DNA of 64,000 nt from Hemerocallis citrina (taxonomy: Eukaryota; Streptophyta; Magnoliopsida; Asparagales; Asphodelaceae), in the NCBI GenBank assembly GCA_017893485.1, contig CM030358.1, positions 252,257,228 to 252,321,227 on the forward strand, given 5' to 3'. A program made the translations under genes and the position numbers. This document shows, piece by piece, positions 43,036 through 54,321 of the stretch (position 1 is its first letter; each line of letters opens with the position of its first letter). Under the pieces are notes generated by a model. That model made no database searches. It was not told the origin of the DNA and saw only the letters and a list, made by a program, of their open reading frames with translations.

Positions 43036-43980
43036 CGAGCATCGGTTGATGAGCTTGAAGAAGCCCAAACCGAGCGAGGGACGGGTGCCGAGCCCCTACA
43101 CCGGGGAGAAAGCCAGTTGCAGGCGTAGCAGAGTGTCGCCGCCGAGCGTCAAGGCCGAGGAGCTTTGAAGAAAGCCACTGCCTTGCTCGAGGTCGATGCC
43201 GAGCTCCCGCACTTGTTCTCAGGAAAGACGGTGTGGGTGTGGCTGGCAGTTGTCGCCTCGAGCATCAGTTGATGGGCTTGAAGATGCCCAAACCGAGCGA
43301 AGGATGGGTGCCGAGCCCCCACACCGGGGAGAAAGCCAGTTGCAGGCATAGTAGAGGGTCGCCGCCGAGCATCAAGGCCGAGGAGCTTTGAAGAAAGTCC
43401 CTGCCTTGCTCGAGGTCGACGCCGAGCTCCCGCACTTGTTCTCAGGAAAGACGGTGCGGGCGTGGCTGGCGGTTGTCGCCTCGAGCATCGATTGATGGGC
43501 TTGAAGAAGCCCAAACCGCACACCGGGGAGAAAGCCAGTTGCAGGCGTAGCAGAGGGTCGCCACCGAGTGTCAAGGCCGAGGAGCTTTGAAGAAAGCCCC
43601 TGCCTTGCTCGAGGTCGACGCCTAGCTCCGCACTTATTCTCAGGAAAGACGGTGCGGGCGTGACTGGCGGTTGTCACCTCGAGCATCGGTTGATGGGCTT
43701 GAAGAAGCCCAAACCGAGCGAAGGACGGGTGCCGAGTCCCCCACATCGGGGAGATATCCAGTTGCAGGCATAGCAGAGGGTCACCGCCGAGCGTCAAGGC
43801 CGAGGAGCTTTGAAGAAAGCCCATGCCTTGCTCGAGGTCGACGCCGAGCTCCCGCACTTGTTCTCAGGAAAGACGGTGCGGGGGTGGCTGGCGGTTACCA
43901 GCCTCGAGCATCGGTTGATGGGCTTGAAGAAGCCCAAAGCGAGCGAGGGACGGGTGCCTGAATCCCCACACCAGGGGAGA
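43036..43980. repeat. Tandem array, 223-bp unit, about 4.2 copies
   Basis: 'cgagcatcggttgatg' or close variants at 43036, 43259, 43482, 43680 and 43905. The third unit lost about 25 bp. All units carry 'ccggggagaaagccagttgc' or close variants and 'cttgttctcaggaaagacgg'. Open frames on both strands are by-products. Confidence 0.9.
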
Positions 43981-43984
43981 AAGC

Positions 43985-44800
43985 CTCAAGCTTGTAAGGG
44001 AAGCTTTTCTGGCTTGCGATGTCCATCCAAGTACCGAGCTCCAAGTTTGTTAGGGGAGCTTTTCTGGCTCGCGATGCCATCCGAGGACCGAGCCCTAAGC
44101 TTGTTAGGGAAGCTTTACTGGCTCGCTATGTCATCCGAGGACCGAGCCCTAAGCTTTTTAGGGAAGCTTTTCTGGCTCGCGATGTCATCCGAGTACCGAG
44201 CCCCAAGTTTGTTAGGGGAGCTTTTCTGGCTTGCGATGCCATCCGAGGACCGAGCCCCAAACTTGTAGGGGAAGCTTTTCTGGCTCGTGATGCTGTCCGA
44301 GTACCGAGCCCTAAGCTTGTTAGGGAAGCTTTTCTGGCTCGCGATGCCATCCGAGTACCGAGCCCCTAGTTTGTTAGGGGAGCTTTTCTGGCTCGCGATG
44401 CCATCCAAGGACCGAGCCCTAAGCTTGTTAGGGAAGCTTTTCTGAATCGCGATGTCATCCGAGGACCGAGCCCTAAGCTTGTTAGGGAAGCTTTTCTGGC
44501 TCGCGATGCCATTTGAGTACCGAGCCCTAAGTTTGTTAGGGGAGCTTTTCTGGCTCGCGATGTCGTCCGAGGACCGAGCTCCCAACTTGTAGGGAAATCT
44601 TTTCTGGCTCGCGATGCCATCCGAGTACCGAGCCCTAAGCTTGTTAGGGAAGCTTTTCTGGCTCGCGATGTCATCCGAGGGCCTGAGCCCCAAAATTGTA
44701 GGGGAAGCTTTTCTGGCTCGCGATGCCGTCCGAGTACCGAGTCCTAAGCTTGTTAGGGCAGCTTTTCTGGCTCGCGATGCCATCCGAGTACCGAGCCCGA
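43985..44800. repeat. Tandem array, 54-bp unit, about 15 copies
   Basis: Unit 'agcttgttagggaagctttt' then 'ctggctcgcgatgccatccg' and 'agtaccgagccct'. Its core 'ctggctcgcgat..catccgag' is shared with the half-units at 37440-38660. 54 bp is 18 codons, so several frames stay open through the array. These are not taken as genes. 44801-44935 holds no gene. Confidence 0.9.
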
Positions 44801-44935
44801 GACATGTTCTTTATTTTTAACAAAATACGAAGCCATAAGCTTGTTTTAAGAAAGCTGGTATATTTACAATACTTGAATTTTACAAAAGACAAGGCACGAC
44901 GTGCCGATTACAATCTTGATAATTTATATGGAAGG

Positions 44936-46322
44936 TTAATCTCTTCCTAGGAATTTGATGAGGTGCTCCGCATTCCAGGGCCTCTTGATGGCCTTGCCCT
45001 CTGGGTTGGTCAGGCGGTACGTCCCTGGGCGCACGATCTCCGATACTTTGTAAGGGCCCTCCCAGTTCGGGGATAGTTTCCTTTTCTGACAGGGATTGGA
45101 TACTGCCAGTTTTCGGAGAACGAGGTCTCCGAGTTTGATGTCGGTGGGACGCACCTTCTTGTTGTATAACTTCTCAATTCTTTGTTGGTAGATGCTTCTT
45201 CTAATGGCGGACTTCTCCCTGACCTCGTTTATGAGGTCCAGACCGACTCGCAGCTGTTTGGAGTTAGCTGCTTCGTCGAAAGCCATGATTCGAGGTGAAG
45301 GGATCCCGATCTCCAAGGGAATGACGGCCTCCGCACCGTAAGTCACATTGAAAGGGGATTCTCCCGTGGGGATTCTCTTTGTTGTTCGATGGGCCCAGAG
45401 AACGCTGGGTAACTCGTCGACCCATAACCCCTTAGAAGAGTTATCGAGTCGTTTCTTGAGGCCGTCGAGGATTTGGCGGTTCGCAGTTCTCGGCGTGACC
45501 GTTAGACTGGGGGTGGCATACTGAGGAGAGGCGTTGCTGGATCCCGAGATCTTCGCAGAACTTGCAGAAATACTTACTTGCGAATTAAGTCCCATTGTCT
45601 ATGATGAGCACCTACGAAATCCCGAACCAACAGACGATGTGTTTCCAGAAAAACTGCTGGTTCTGTCGCTCAGTGATCGTTGCTAATGGCTCGGCCTTGA
45701 TCCACTTAGTGAAGTAGTCGATCGCCACAATGAGGAACTTTCGCTGGCCCGTTGCATTTGGGATTGGGCCCACCAAATCCATCCCCCACATTACAAAGGG
45801 GGTCGGACTGGCCATTGACCGGAGGTTCGCCTAAGGAGCCTTCTTCACGGGAGAGAACCGTTGACAGGGGCCGCACTTCTTCACTATGGCGAGGACGTCT
45901 TGCAGCATAGTGGGCCAGTAGTACCCGTGATTTAATGCCTTCCACGCTAGCGAACAGCTTCCCATGTGGCATCCGCCGATCACCTCGTGCAGCTCCTTGA
46001 GGGCGTACTTGGCTTCATCTGTGGTTAGGCAGCGGAGGTAGGGTCTGCCATCCGTTGTTGTATAGGACCTTTTGAAGAGGGTGGCATTGATGACCGCGAA
46101 TCTTTCAAATCGGACCCTGATCCACCTCGCTTCAGCCGGGTCTTCGGGGAGCTCTCTCTTGACTAGAAATTTTTTGATGAGAGTGGTCCATTCTTTAGGA
46201 GGGGCTCCTTCTTCGACGCACAGAACCTCCGGGAAGTCTGTACTTGGCTTCAATAGGACTTCAATCAGGACCGTGCGGTCGAAGGCCTTCGAAGGATCAG
46301 GAAGCCAACTTTGACAGGGCAT
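44936..46322 (-). pseudogene. Integrase of Tat-like copy B, broken
   Basis: 46322-45831 carries the zinc-finger domain (HEVIGGCH, then CGPCQRF; HHCC arrangement). 45815-45612 carries WGMDLVGPIPNATGQRKF with the first catalytic Asp. The second Asp block (DNG) near 45600 is disrupted by a frame change and a TAA. 45595-44936 has the rest of the core (ANRQILDGLKKRLDNSSKG, then WAHRTTKRIPTGESPF) and a C-terminal domain (KLGDLVLRK, NWEGPYKVSEIV, ending EHLIKFLGRD). In a live element integrase inserts the cDNA. At least three frame changes. Confidence 0.88.
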
Positions 46323-46334
46323 CGGCCTGGGCGT

Positions 46335-47130
46335 TCAGCTCCCGGGGATCCTCAAGACAGCCGACTCGTCAAAGGACGTTAATAGGCATTGGACCATGGC
46401 CAGGTACCTGATCATTCGATCGTCACGGGCCTCATATTCCCAGGTGATCTGGTTGACCACCAGCTGAGAGTCGCAAAAGGCCCTGATCTGTCTAGCACCG
46501 GCTTGGTGGGCCAGGTTGAGCCTGGCGATCATGGCCTCGTATTCAGCCTCATTGTTAGAGGCCGGGAAGTTGAGGCGGAGACAGTATTGAAGGAGGAAAC
46601 TATCTGGACCCCAGAGAATGATGTCCGCACCGCTTCCTGCCTCGCAAGAGGAGCCATCGACGTAAACTTCCCACGTCTGGTCAGCTTCCTTGCTCGCGGG
46701 TTGCTCAGAGATGGTGCATTTTGTGATGAATTCGGCGAGGGCCTGCCCTTTGATGGCCATTCTTGGTTGATAGCCGATGTCATACTGGCTGAGTTCGATC
46801 GACCATTTGACTAGTCGACCAGAGCTCTCGGGCTTATAGAGCACGACCTTCAGGGGTTGATCCGTGAGTACTTGGATCGAATGCGCCTGAAAGTAAGGAT
46901 GGAGCTTCCGCACGGCCGTGACCAAGGCGTACGCTACTTTCTCCATCCTGGAATACCTAGGTCTCGGCGTCGAGCAGGACCTTGCTTACATAGTACAGGG
47001 ACTTTTGGACCACATCCTCTTCTTGAACGAGAACGGAGCTTAGCACGTTCTCCGATGCCGAGAGGTAGAGCCAGAGTGGCTCGCCTGGTTCGAGCTTGCT
47101 GAGGAGAGGAGGGTTGGCGAGGTACTCCTT
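46335..47130 (-). pseudogene. RNase H plus archaeal-type RNase H of Tat-like copy B
   Basis: The first part (about 47130-46780) reads LSASENVLSSVLVQEEDVVQ and VLTDQPLKVVLYKPESSGRL, the ordinary Ty3/gypsy RNase H. The second part has VYVDGSSCEAGSGADIIL, SNNEAEYEAMIARLNLA and FCDSQLVVNQI, the three catalytic blocks (Asp, Glu, Asp) of the additional archaeal-type RNase H typical of Tat elements. A frame change separates the two near 46950. Confidence 0.85.
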
Positions 47131-48324
47131 CAACTGGGCGAAGGCTTCTTGCTGCTGAGTACCCCACTCGAACCTCTGGTGCCTCGCAGCGCCTTGAAGA
47201 ACGGAAGGGACTTCTCTCCAGACTTGGAGAGGAAACGGCCGATGGCCGCCAGTCTCCCCGTTAGCCTCTGGACTTCTTTGACGTTCCTGGGAGGGACCAT
47301 GTCTATTATGACCTGGATCTTTTCGGGGTTAGCCTCGATGCCGTGCTGGCTGATGATGAACCCTAAGAACTTCCCCGAGGAGACGCCGAAGGCACACTTA
47401 GTCGGGTTGAGCCTCATGTTGTGGGTTCGAAGGACCCCAAAGGCCTCTTCCAGGTCGGCAACGTGGTCCTGTCCTTACTGGCTCTTGATGAGCATGTCGT
47501 CGACGTATACCTCCATGTTACGTCTAATTTGATCTTTGAAGACTCGGTTGACGAGCCTCTAGGTAGGTGGCACCGGCGTTCTTCAGCCCGAAGGGCATAA
47601 CCCGGTAGTAGTACAGTCCCCGGTCTGTGATGAAGGATGTCTTGGCGATGTCGGGAGGAAACATCCGGATCTGGTTATAGCCCGAGAAGGCATCCATGAA
47701 GGATAAGAGCTCGTGACCCGAGGTGGCATCGATCAGGGCATCAATGCTGGGGAGAGGGAACAGATCCTTGGGGCATGCCTTGTTGAGGTCGGTAAAATCT
47801 ATGCAGATCCTCCAACTCCCTCTTGCCTTCTTGACCATGACGACGTTCACCAGCCACTCAGGGTAGCTGCTCTCTTGTACGAAACGCGCTGACAAGAGCT
47901 TGTGCACCTCTGCGTTTACTGCTTGCTGTCGCTCCGAAGTGAACTTGTGCCGCTTTTGGACAACGGGTTTCGACCCGGGAATCACGCTAAGTTTGTGCAT
48001 GATGAGATCCTCAGAGATCCCGGGCATGTCAGAGTGCTTCCAGGCGAAGAGATCGACATTGCAGCGAATGCAGCCGATCAGGGCGTTCTTGAGGTCGGGC
48101 GCGAGGGAGCAGCTTACTCGGAAGTGCTTCGACGCATCCCCTATCTCGAACGAGACATCTTCTAGCTCGTCCACTGGCTCTGGTTCTGGCTGGGTTCTTT
48201 CGGGCTCCAGCTCGACGACATCGAGGGGAAATACACCGCTCCCGATCGCCGTCATGTAGCACGAACGGGCTGCCTCTTGATTTCCTCGAACAACTCTGAC
48301 ACCAGTATTGGTGGGGAACTTCAT
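47130..48324 (-). pseudogene. Reverse transcriptase of Tat-like copy B, broken
   Basis: Shows FVQESSYPEWLVNVVMVKKA, RICIDFTDLNKACPKDLFPL, SFMDAFSGYNQI and YYYRVMPFGLKNAGATY. The catalytic YVDD is at 47496-47507 but lies in a different frame, after a one-base change near 47560. A TAA follows at about 47475. The connection part (LTGRLAAIGRFLSKSGEK) is at 47250. Confidence 0.88.
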
Positions 48325-48802
48325 TTTCTAGTGGTAGGCCGAGGGAACCGCCTGGAGGGAGCAGAGTCCCCGGACGGCCGAGTATTGCATTGTAGGCTGC
48401 CTTAACATTCACAACCATGAAGTCCATAGACTCAGTTCTTCTGTTCGGGGTCGTGCCTGCCATGATGTCTAGGGTGACGATCCCCTCTATTGTCACTGGG
48501 ATGCCGGAGAATCTGTGTAGGATGTATCCGGTCGGCTTTAGCTTCTCACGGGAGAGCTTCAGGTTCTCGAATGCTCCTAGGAATAGAATATTGACTGAGC
48601 TCCCATTGTCTACGAGGATTCGCCAGACCTCAAAGTTTGCCATGCTGAGGCTGATGACAAGTGCGTCACAGTGAGGGAGCCGGACTCCCTCCAGGTCTTC
48701 CCCTGAAAAAGAAACAGGAAGTTGCTGGACGGAGAGAGGGCCCTGGACGGTATTGACATCCCGGATGAATGCCTTACGGGAAGTGTTGGATTCCCCTTCC
48801 AT
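48325..48802 (-). pseudogene. Aspartic protease of Tat-like copy B
   Basis: VRLPHCDALVISLSMANFEV, then LVDNGSSVNILFL (active-site triad D-N-G-S form; most relatives have D-T/S-G-S) and AYNAILGRPG, which is the usual C-terminal protease block. The frame shifts before the reverse transcriptase. Confidence 0.8.
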
Positions 48803-49109
48803 TGGCCCTCCGTGGACGCAATGTAAGATTCCCTAGCCCTCGGGCTCCTCGGGCTCCGGCTCCCGATCGGGTCGCTGCCGGGGTGCTCGAGGAGGAGGGG
48901 AATCCCTCTGTTCCCGAGGCCTTCCCTTTTGAATTCTCAGAGATACCCTCGTTGAATGAGGGCCTCAATTTCGTCTTTCAAGGCACGGCAATGATCTGTG
49001 TCGTGCCCGTTGTTCCGGTGGAAGCGGCAGTAGAACCGCTGATCCCTCTTCTTGCTGGTGTTGTTGGATGGTCAAGGGGGGTACTGCACGAGGTCGCTGT
49101 CTCCAATCG

Positions 49110-50116
49110 CTAAGAGGATCGTCGACACATTTTGCGTCGGCGGTGTGTACCTCTCGAAGCAGGGAACCGGAGGAACCTTCTTTGCGGTGCCCCCGTCTCT
49201 CGGAGCTTTCTTCGCCGGCTCGACCTCGTCAGCTTTGTGCTTTCCCTTCCCGGAACTTCTTTCTGGTCCTCTGGATTCAGGGCCTCTTCGGCTCGGATGT
49301 ACTTTTCGACCCGGTTGAGAAGGTCAGGGAAGTCTATCGGGGGCTTCTTTGCCAGAGAGGCCTTCAGCTGTCCGTATCGTACGTTGTGCCGGAAGGCGGC
49401 CGAGGCAACCCCAGGGTCGAGGGAGGAAACCGACCTCGCCTTGGCGGTGAACCTCCGGACGAACACCCGGAGTGACTCCCCCTCCTTCTGTCGGAGGCCG
49501 ATTAGGTTCGCACTTGTTCTTTCGGCTTTTCGGCTGGTTACGAAGTGGGCAAGGAAGTTGCCCTCTAGTAGGTCGAAAGAATAGATGGAGGCGGGGGTGA
49601 GTTTGGAGAACCATTCCCGAGCCGGACCCCAGAGTGTGGAGGGGAAGGCTCGGCACAGGAGGGGATCCGATGCGCTGTGAATCATCATGAGGGTTTGAAG
49701 CCCTCCATGTGATCAGCAGGATCACCCTCACCATCGTAGGTCTCGAATTGAGGCGGACGGAAATTCCGGGGTATCTCCGCCTGCAGGATGAGGGCGGAGA
49801 AAGGAGGTCGGACAAGAGCCTGTACCCCTGAGCCGTCCTTGGGCCGCCGTCGCCGAAGTGGTCGAGGCGATCCTCCATTTCTTGGAGGCACTTCAAAATG
49901 TCGTCGTCACACTCCAGGAGGGATTGTTGAGGGGCGAGACATGCTGGCCTCGGCATCCGACCGTGTGTGAGAGCGGCGGACGTTCTCATCAATGGGTATC
50001 CCTCGGATGGCCCCCATGATTTCCCACCGGAAGTCCTGGAACTCCTGGTGAGTGATCGGGGCTCGCTCGGCCCGGTTTGGTTGAGCTGGAGGTTGTCGCC
50101 CGACACGGCTGAGCAC
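49110..50116 (-). pseudogene. Gag of Tat-like copy B, broken
   Basis: The N-terminal part begins MLSRVGRQPPAQPN at 50116, about 335 bp after the 5' LTR. The capsid domain (49688-49300) contains WGPAREWFSKLTPASIYSFD, FVTSRKAERTSANLIGLRQK and EGESLRVFVRRFTAKARSV, the Retrotrans_gag pattern. Frame changes lie near 49890 and 49690, and stops near 49910. 48803-49109 continues as a degraded gag-protease linker. 50117-50432 is leader. Confidence 0.82.
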
Positions 50117-50432
50117 CGGCCCCCGTCCTTAGGACAGAGGCTTTGGATGGTTCGGGGCCGAGTTGGAAGCGGCCCTTTCCCCTACTGCGGCTGACCTGTC
50201 GGTCCAAGATTATCCCCTGGAGATCGGGTTGGATCGGACGGGAGGCACCTGGTTGGATTCTGTGACTGACCGTCGGGTGGTTGGATGCTTGAGCGTTAGC
50301 ACCGACGCCCTGTGGGGGCACGCCGACGTACTGAGGTAACAGCTCTCGTGGCTTTGGGTGCCATGTGAGCTCGGGTTGACTTCCGAACAGTTGGTGGCTG
50401 AGCTCGGACCGGTGTCCGCAATAGAGTGTTTT

Positions 50433-50449
50433 CCCACGGACGGCGCCAA
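50433..50449 (-). other. Primer binding site of Tat-like copy B
   Basis: The minus strand reads TTGGCGCCGTCCGTGGG two bases inside the 5' LTR. The first nine bases after the leading T (TGGCGCCGT) match the 3' end of plant tRNA-Asp, and the rest does not. The primer tRNA is therefore only tentatively named. Confidence 0.65.
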
Positions 50450-50451
50450 CC

Positions 50452-51035
50452 TGATGCGGTTTGTTTTTGGGAGGCGTGTGGATGCACCAGGTGTGAGTTC
50501 TTACTCGATTTGTATTGAAGGAGGAAGCTCTTATGCTGACGGCCTTCGACTGACCGAACGGTACGGAAGTGGACTGGAGTAGGGTGGAGGCTGGATGCTC
50601 GGTTCGGATCAGGGGGCTCGGATCCGAAGTCTCGTGTACCTGCAGACGGTCTAGGAACACCGGGGTTGGTCCAGTGGCAGACCCTCTGACGATCTAGTTA
50701 GGCTACTGAGAGAGTAACAGTAACTAGGGTTTGAGTGGGTAGAGATTGATTACCTGAATCCAGGGGTAGGGGTCTGGTATTTATAGGAGAAGCCAATCGG
50801 GTATGGACCCATTTGGGGTCGGGTCTGGACCCGGTTGCCCGTAGGGCTGAAGCGGTGGAAACCCGGGCGGTATGGGGCTGACGTGACAGACGCCCAGGCG
50901 GTTTCTGGGCTGACGTGGCAGACGCCTGGGCGGTTTTCCAGTGCTGACGTGGTAGATCCGGAGGATCAGGAGGTGCGCGCATCCTGAGGGGATCCCGTGG
51001 CCCAGGGTGGGCCACGTCATTTCTAACCCATATCA
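50452..51035 (-). repeat. 5' LTR of Tat-like copy B
   Basis: 584 bp, partner of 36313-36884. The minus-strand TATAAATA box is at 50778-50785. It holds an extra duplicated phrase with 'gctgacgtggcagacgcc' that is single in the other LTR. Confidence 0.92.
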
Positions 51036-51040
51036 GTTTC

Positions 51041-51150
51041 GTTATTATTTTATTAATAAAATATGGCAGCTATTCTAACTTATGTTTCAAAAAAAACATC
51101 TATTTGAGAAGAAAATTAAAGAATCTTAAACATACCACTACTGCAAATTA
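51041..51150. repeat. Tandem duplication, copy Y, right part
   Basis: Continues 36266-36312 after removal of the Tat-like element and one TSD copy, and matches 36130-36238. From 51151 to 51720 I see no gene. Confidence 0.75.
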
Positions 51151-51719
51151 AGATTTGTTTCTGTTATGTTGTTGCAACTGGTAATTGGTTCTCTGTTCAC
51201 ACTTCAGTTCAGCAAGAATAAATTATAACATACTTCGTAACTTTCTGAAAAGTGAGTAACTAATTGCCATTTGGATTGGAGCTGGCAAAAGGGGAATGAG
51301 GAGGGTGTTGCGGAGATTGCGGGTGGGTGGATGAAGGGCCAAGGGTAGGTGGAGTTGGTAAATTTCACAAATAAAGGATAAATTTCAGATAACTCTATTG
51401 GAGTTTCATAATTTTGCATCTAATAGCTACGTCATGACACGTTTAATAGCTGTCAAAGCACATGACACGTTTAATAGTTGTCATTTCCTTCATAGTCAAT
51501 GGTTGTACGACAAAGTTTTGGCGGGACAAATGATGTAGAGCACACATACTCAGGAATCTGTTCCCATAACTTTACAAGCAGACATCTCACCCTCATGTCA
51601 CAGTGGCCAAATGTTGTAAAATATGATCTTGAAGACCTCCCTTCATATCACAACTATCTTTGGACTCCAAAGAGAAACTTGTCGAGTTACAGACGTATAA
51701 TGAACAGTTAGCGGTAAGG

Positions 51720-52616
51720 ATCTCTCAGGGCCCTGATCGAAAATCCTGGGGACTAGAAAAGAATGGGTCTTTCTCTGTGCAGTCACTCTGCAAGCACATC
51801 CACTTATGAGGATGTAATCAAATCTGGTCTACAGTGCAAAGCCAAAGCACCATTAAAGGTTTGATTCTTTCTCTGTCTTGTACTAATGTCACAATCCTGA
51901 CACGGAAAAATCTTGCTAAAAGACAGTCGAATGTCACAAATGACTGCAGGTTTTTGCACTATACACTCAAAGATGAGAAACAACCTCTTCGTATACAACC
52001 CTAGGAGCAAAGCGGTGCTGGTGGAGGTTCTGAGAGCGCTTGGAACTACTAGTTACCCCCAATCGTATGAGGACCTATGGATTGGTCCCTAATTCTCTAC
52101 TGTGAGAAACGATATAAGGAAAGCATAGTACATTGTTATGGCCACAACGATCTGGGTTTTATGGTTTGACAGAAATAACTTTTGTTTTGTCAGCCTCGTA
52201 ATAGTATTTCTCATAATTTAACTAATACTATACATTTGGTTTCTTTTTGGGCCACAACTGCGACGACGGGCCCAAAGGGTAGGATTGCCAGGACTTTACA
52301 GGTGGACGAGTATGACGAGGACGTGATTGTGATCGGTCCTACACTAGATCGAGAGGCATGTCATCCGCTTCCCATTCTCCACGGCCTTGTTGGAGGGAGT
52401 CGTATCTTCTATTTCCTTATCTTTTATATCTTTGTACTCGTTATGTTGTATACTTTATTTGTCTAGACCATTGGTCCCACCCTCCTATATTAGTTGGAGG
52501 TTTTATGTTTTATTTCTGTTTGTAGCTCTTGTACATTTATCCGGTTATATGGGCATATTTTGTTAACTTTTTATTAATGAAACATGATGGCTATATTCCT
52601 CATTTCTCTTTTAAAA
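51720..52616 (+). pseudogene. LINE 3' end (zinc-ribbon region, ORF2 tail, 3' UTR)
   Basis: Contains DRKSWGLEKNGSFSVQSLCK, then LARKS-like and KRQSNVTNDC in neighbouring frames, the zf-RVT region at the end of plant L1 ORF2. An ORF2-tail segment NTIHLVSFWATTATTGPKGR follows at 52215-52280. A T-rich 3' UTR ends with a short A run at about 52610. 5' parts are missing, as is usual for LINE copies. The upstream limit is approximate. Confidence 0.6.
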
Positions 52617-54321
52617 AAATTGTGTATAATACTACTGAGTTTTACTAGCATTTCACATTACTAAGATTAAATTTATTGTAACACTCCGCAAAATTGATTT
52701 ATGACAATTTTGCTCTACGTGTGTTATGCACATATATTTCGTACTGTTAAGGGTAATAGGTATACCGTATTTTCCTACGTATTTCTTTATTTCAACTATT
52801 TATACATTTTTCGTCTCCTCAAAACTCATTTTATCATATTTTTGGTCAACTTAAATATTTATTTTAATCTTTATGTTTTTACGTACATTGCACGTGTTTT
52901 CAAAACACGTGTCGATTACGTATATTTTTCGTTATGTGAAATATCTGTAACATTATTGTTCTACGTAGTTTGTATTTTGACTGTTTTTGTTCTCTCAAAT
53001 TAGTTTTAAAAATTTTTGCACGTGCATTGCACGTGAAATTTTGTATGCATTATTGTCCCTAAAATTTTCAAAGAAATAATGCACATTTTACTTCTCACTT
53101 TATTTGTTACATTTTGTATTATTTATTTTATTTTAACCCATGGGCCTAAAATCTCTTTCAAAGCCCACAAAAAAAATTAAATAAAAGCCCATGATTTTAT
53201 TCTACATTTTAATGCACACATTTTAATTCTACACACTTTTTATGTAACAAACACATAGCCAAATAATAAACAAATAAAAATAATTAGAAGAATGAGAAGT
53301 GTGTGCACGTGCACGTGTGTGCACACCAAGGGCATGGTTGGCCGGCTGTTGAATGGAGTGAGTGGTGGAGAGGAAGAGGTCAGTGAGTGGGTAATTAAAT
53401 TGTTTTAGTGGATAATTAACTAAATTAATTAAACTCCACTACTTATTTCTATTTAATCAACACCCCCCATATTCCTAACCAGCAAAGACCAAAAAAAAAA
53501 AAAAAAAGGTGAATGTGTTGTGTGCTGCCGAAATGGCTTTGTTGGGATTTTTTCTTCTCTTGGGCACGGATTTCTAGGCACACTTGGATGCCTCTCAGAG
53601 TTCACTTGCTAGGGAGAAATTAAGATCTTCGTATGGGTGGGTGATTTCTTGAACTTTCTAAAAGTTTGGTAGTATGTATGTGTAGACAATTGATATTTGA
53701 ATTTGATATTTTGCATGAATTTTTAGTTGATTGTTGTGATAAATACGGTGTTGATATTTATAATGTTTGTAGAAATAAAACATGAAAATTGTTGCATTCT
53801 AAATGAAAACTTCATCATGATATAATTAGATTGTTGCATCAAAATTCTATTTCATTAGTATGTTGAAGTGGTTAGGCACAAATACCATGCAATGATTATA
53901 ATTGAGTATTTTGTATGCAAGTTGTTAATTTTGTGCTTAGAAAATTGTGTGGATATTAGAAATGAATTATAAAGTCGATGGGAATGATGAGAATTTCTAA
54001 ATAAAAATGCATTCATGATGTGGTAAATTTTTCTAATAAAAAAACTATGAATACTAGATTTATAAAAATGGTTATTTAAATACTAGATTTATAAAAGTGA
54101 TTATTTGAGTTAAATTGGGTATAGTTTGGTGCTAATATGAATAAAATTTATGCAAAACTATTTCTGGAAACTTAGAGATAAGTTTCATGAACAATCAAAA
54201 TGAACGGAAAGAGAAGAAATTGAAAATATTTGAAAGTGTTCAAAATGAGATTTATCAGAAAGATAAGTTATATGAATTTGAACCCTATTTAGTATCAGAT
54301 GTGATGCTTGGGCTTAGTGCT

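Larger units (their letters stand above)
36313..51035 (-). mobile_element. Complete but decayed Tat-like Ty3/gypsy element (copy B)
   Basis: 14.7 kb with the 5-bp duplication GTTTC (36308-36312 and 51036-51040). The 5' LTR is 50452-51035 and the 3' LTR 36313-36884, with a primer site next to 50452 and a purine tract next to 36884. On the minus strand: gag, protease, reverse transcriptase, RNase H, archaeal-type RNase H, integrase. On the plus strand, between integrase and the 3' LTR, sits an independent gene flanked by tandem arrays. Frameshifts and stops occur in every domain. LTRs differ at about 25 of 550 aligned positions by eye plus a few short indels. Base composition is far more GC-rich than the flanks. 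Confidence 0.93.

Noticed and set aside
44115..44783. Long open frame of 222 codons on the minus strand
   Set aside because: It is the 54-bp repeat read in a frame without stops; other frames are open as well and no family is recognisable.
43036..44800. Regular repeats that might look like a CRISPR array
   Set aside because: Units are head-to-tail without unique spacers, no cas genes exist, and the context is a plant retrotransposon.
47900..48259. Plus-strand frames opposite the reverse transcriptase of copy B
   Set aside because: High GC keeps the complementary strand open; all motifs are on the minus strand.
916..51040. Both complete LTR elements have the duplication GAAAC/GTTTC
   Set aside because: A 5-bp match between two unrelated insertions on opposite strands is easily chance; the flanks show no other similarity.
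51204..51711. Short frames between the Tat-like element and the LINE end
   Set aside because: No recognisable domain; likely worn LINE or intergenic sequence.
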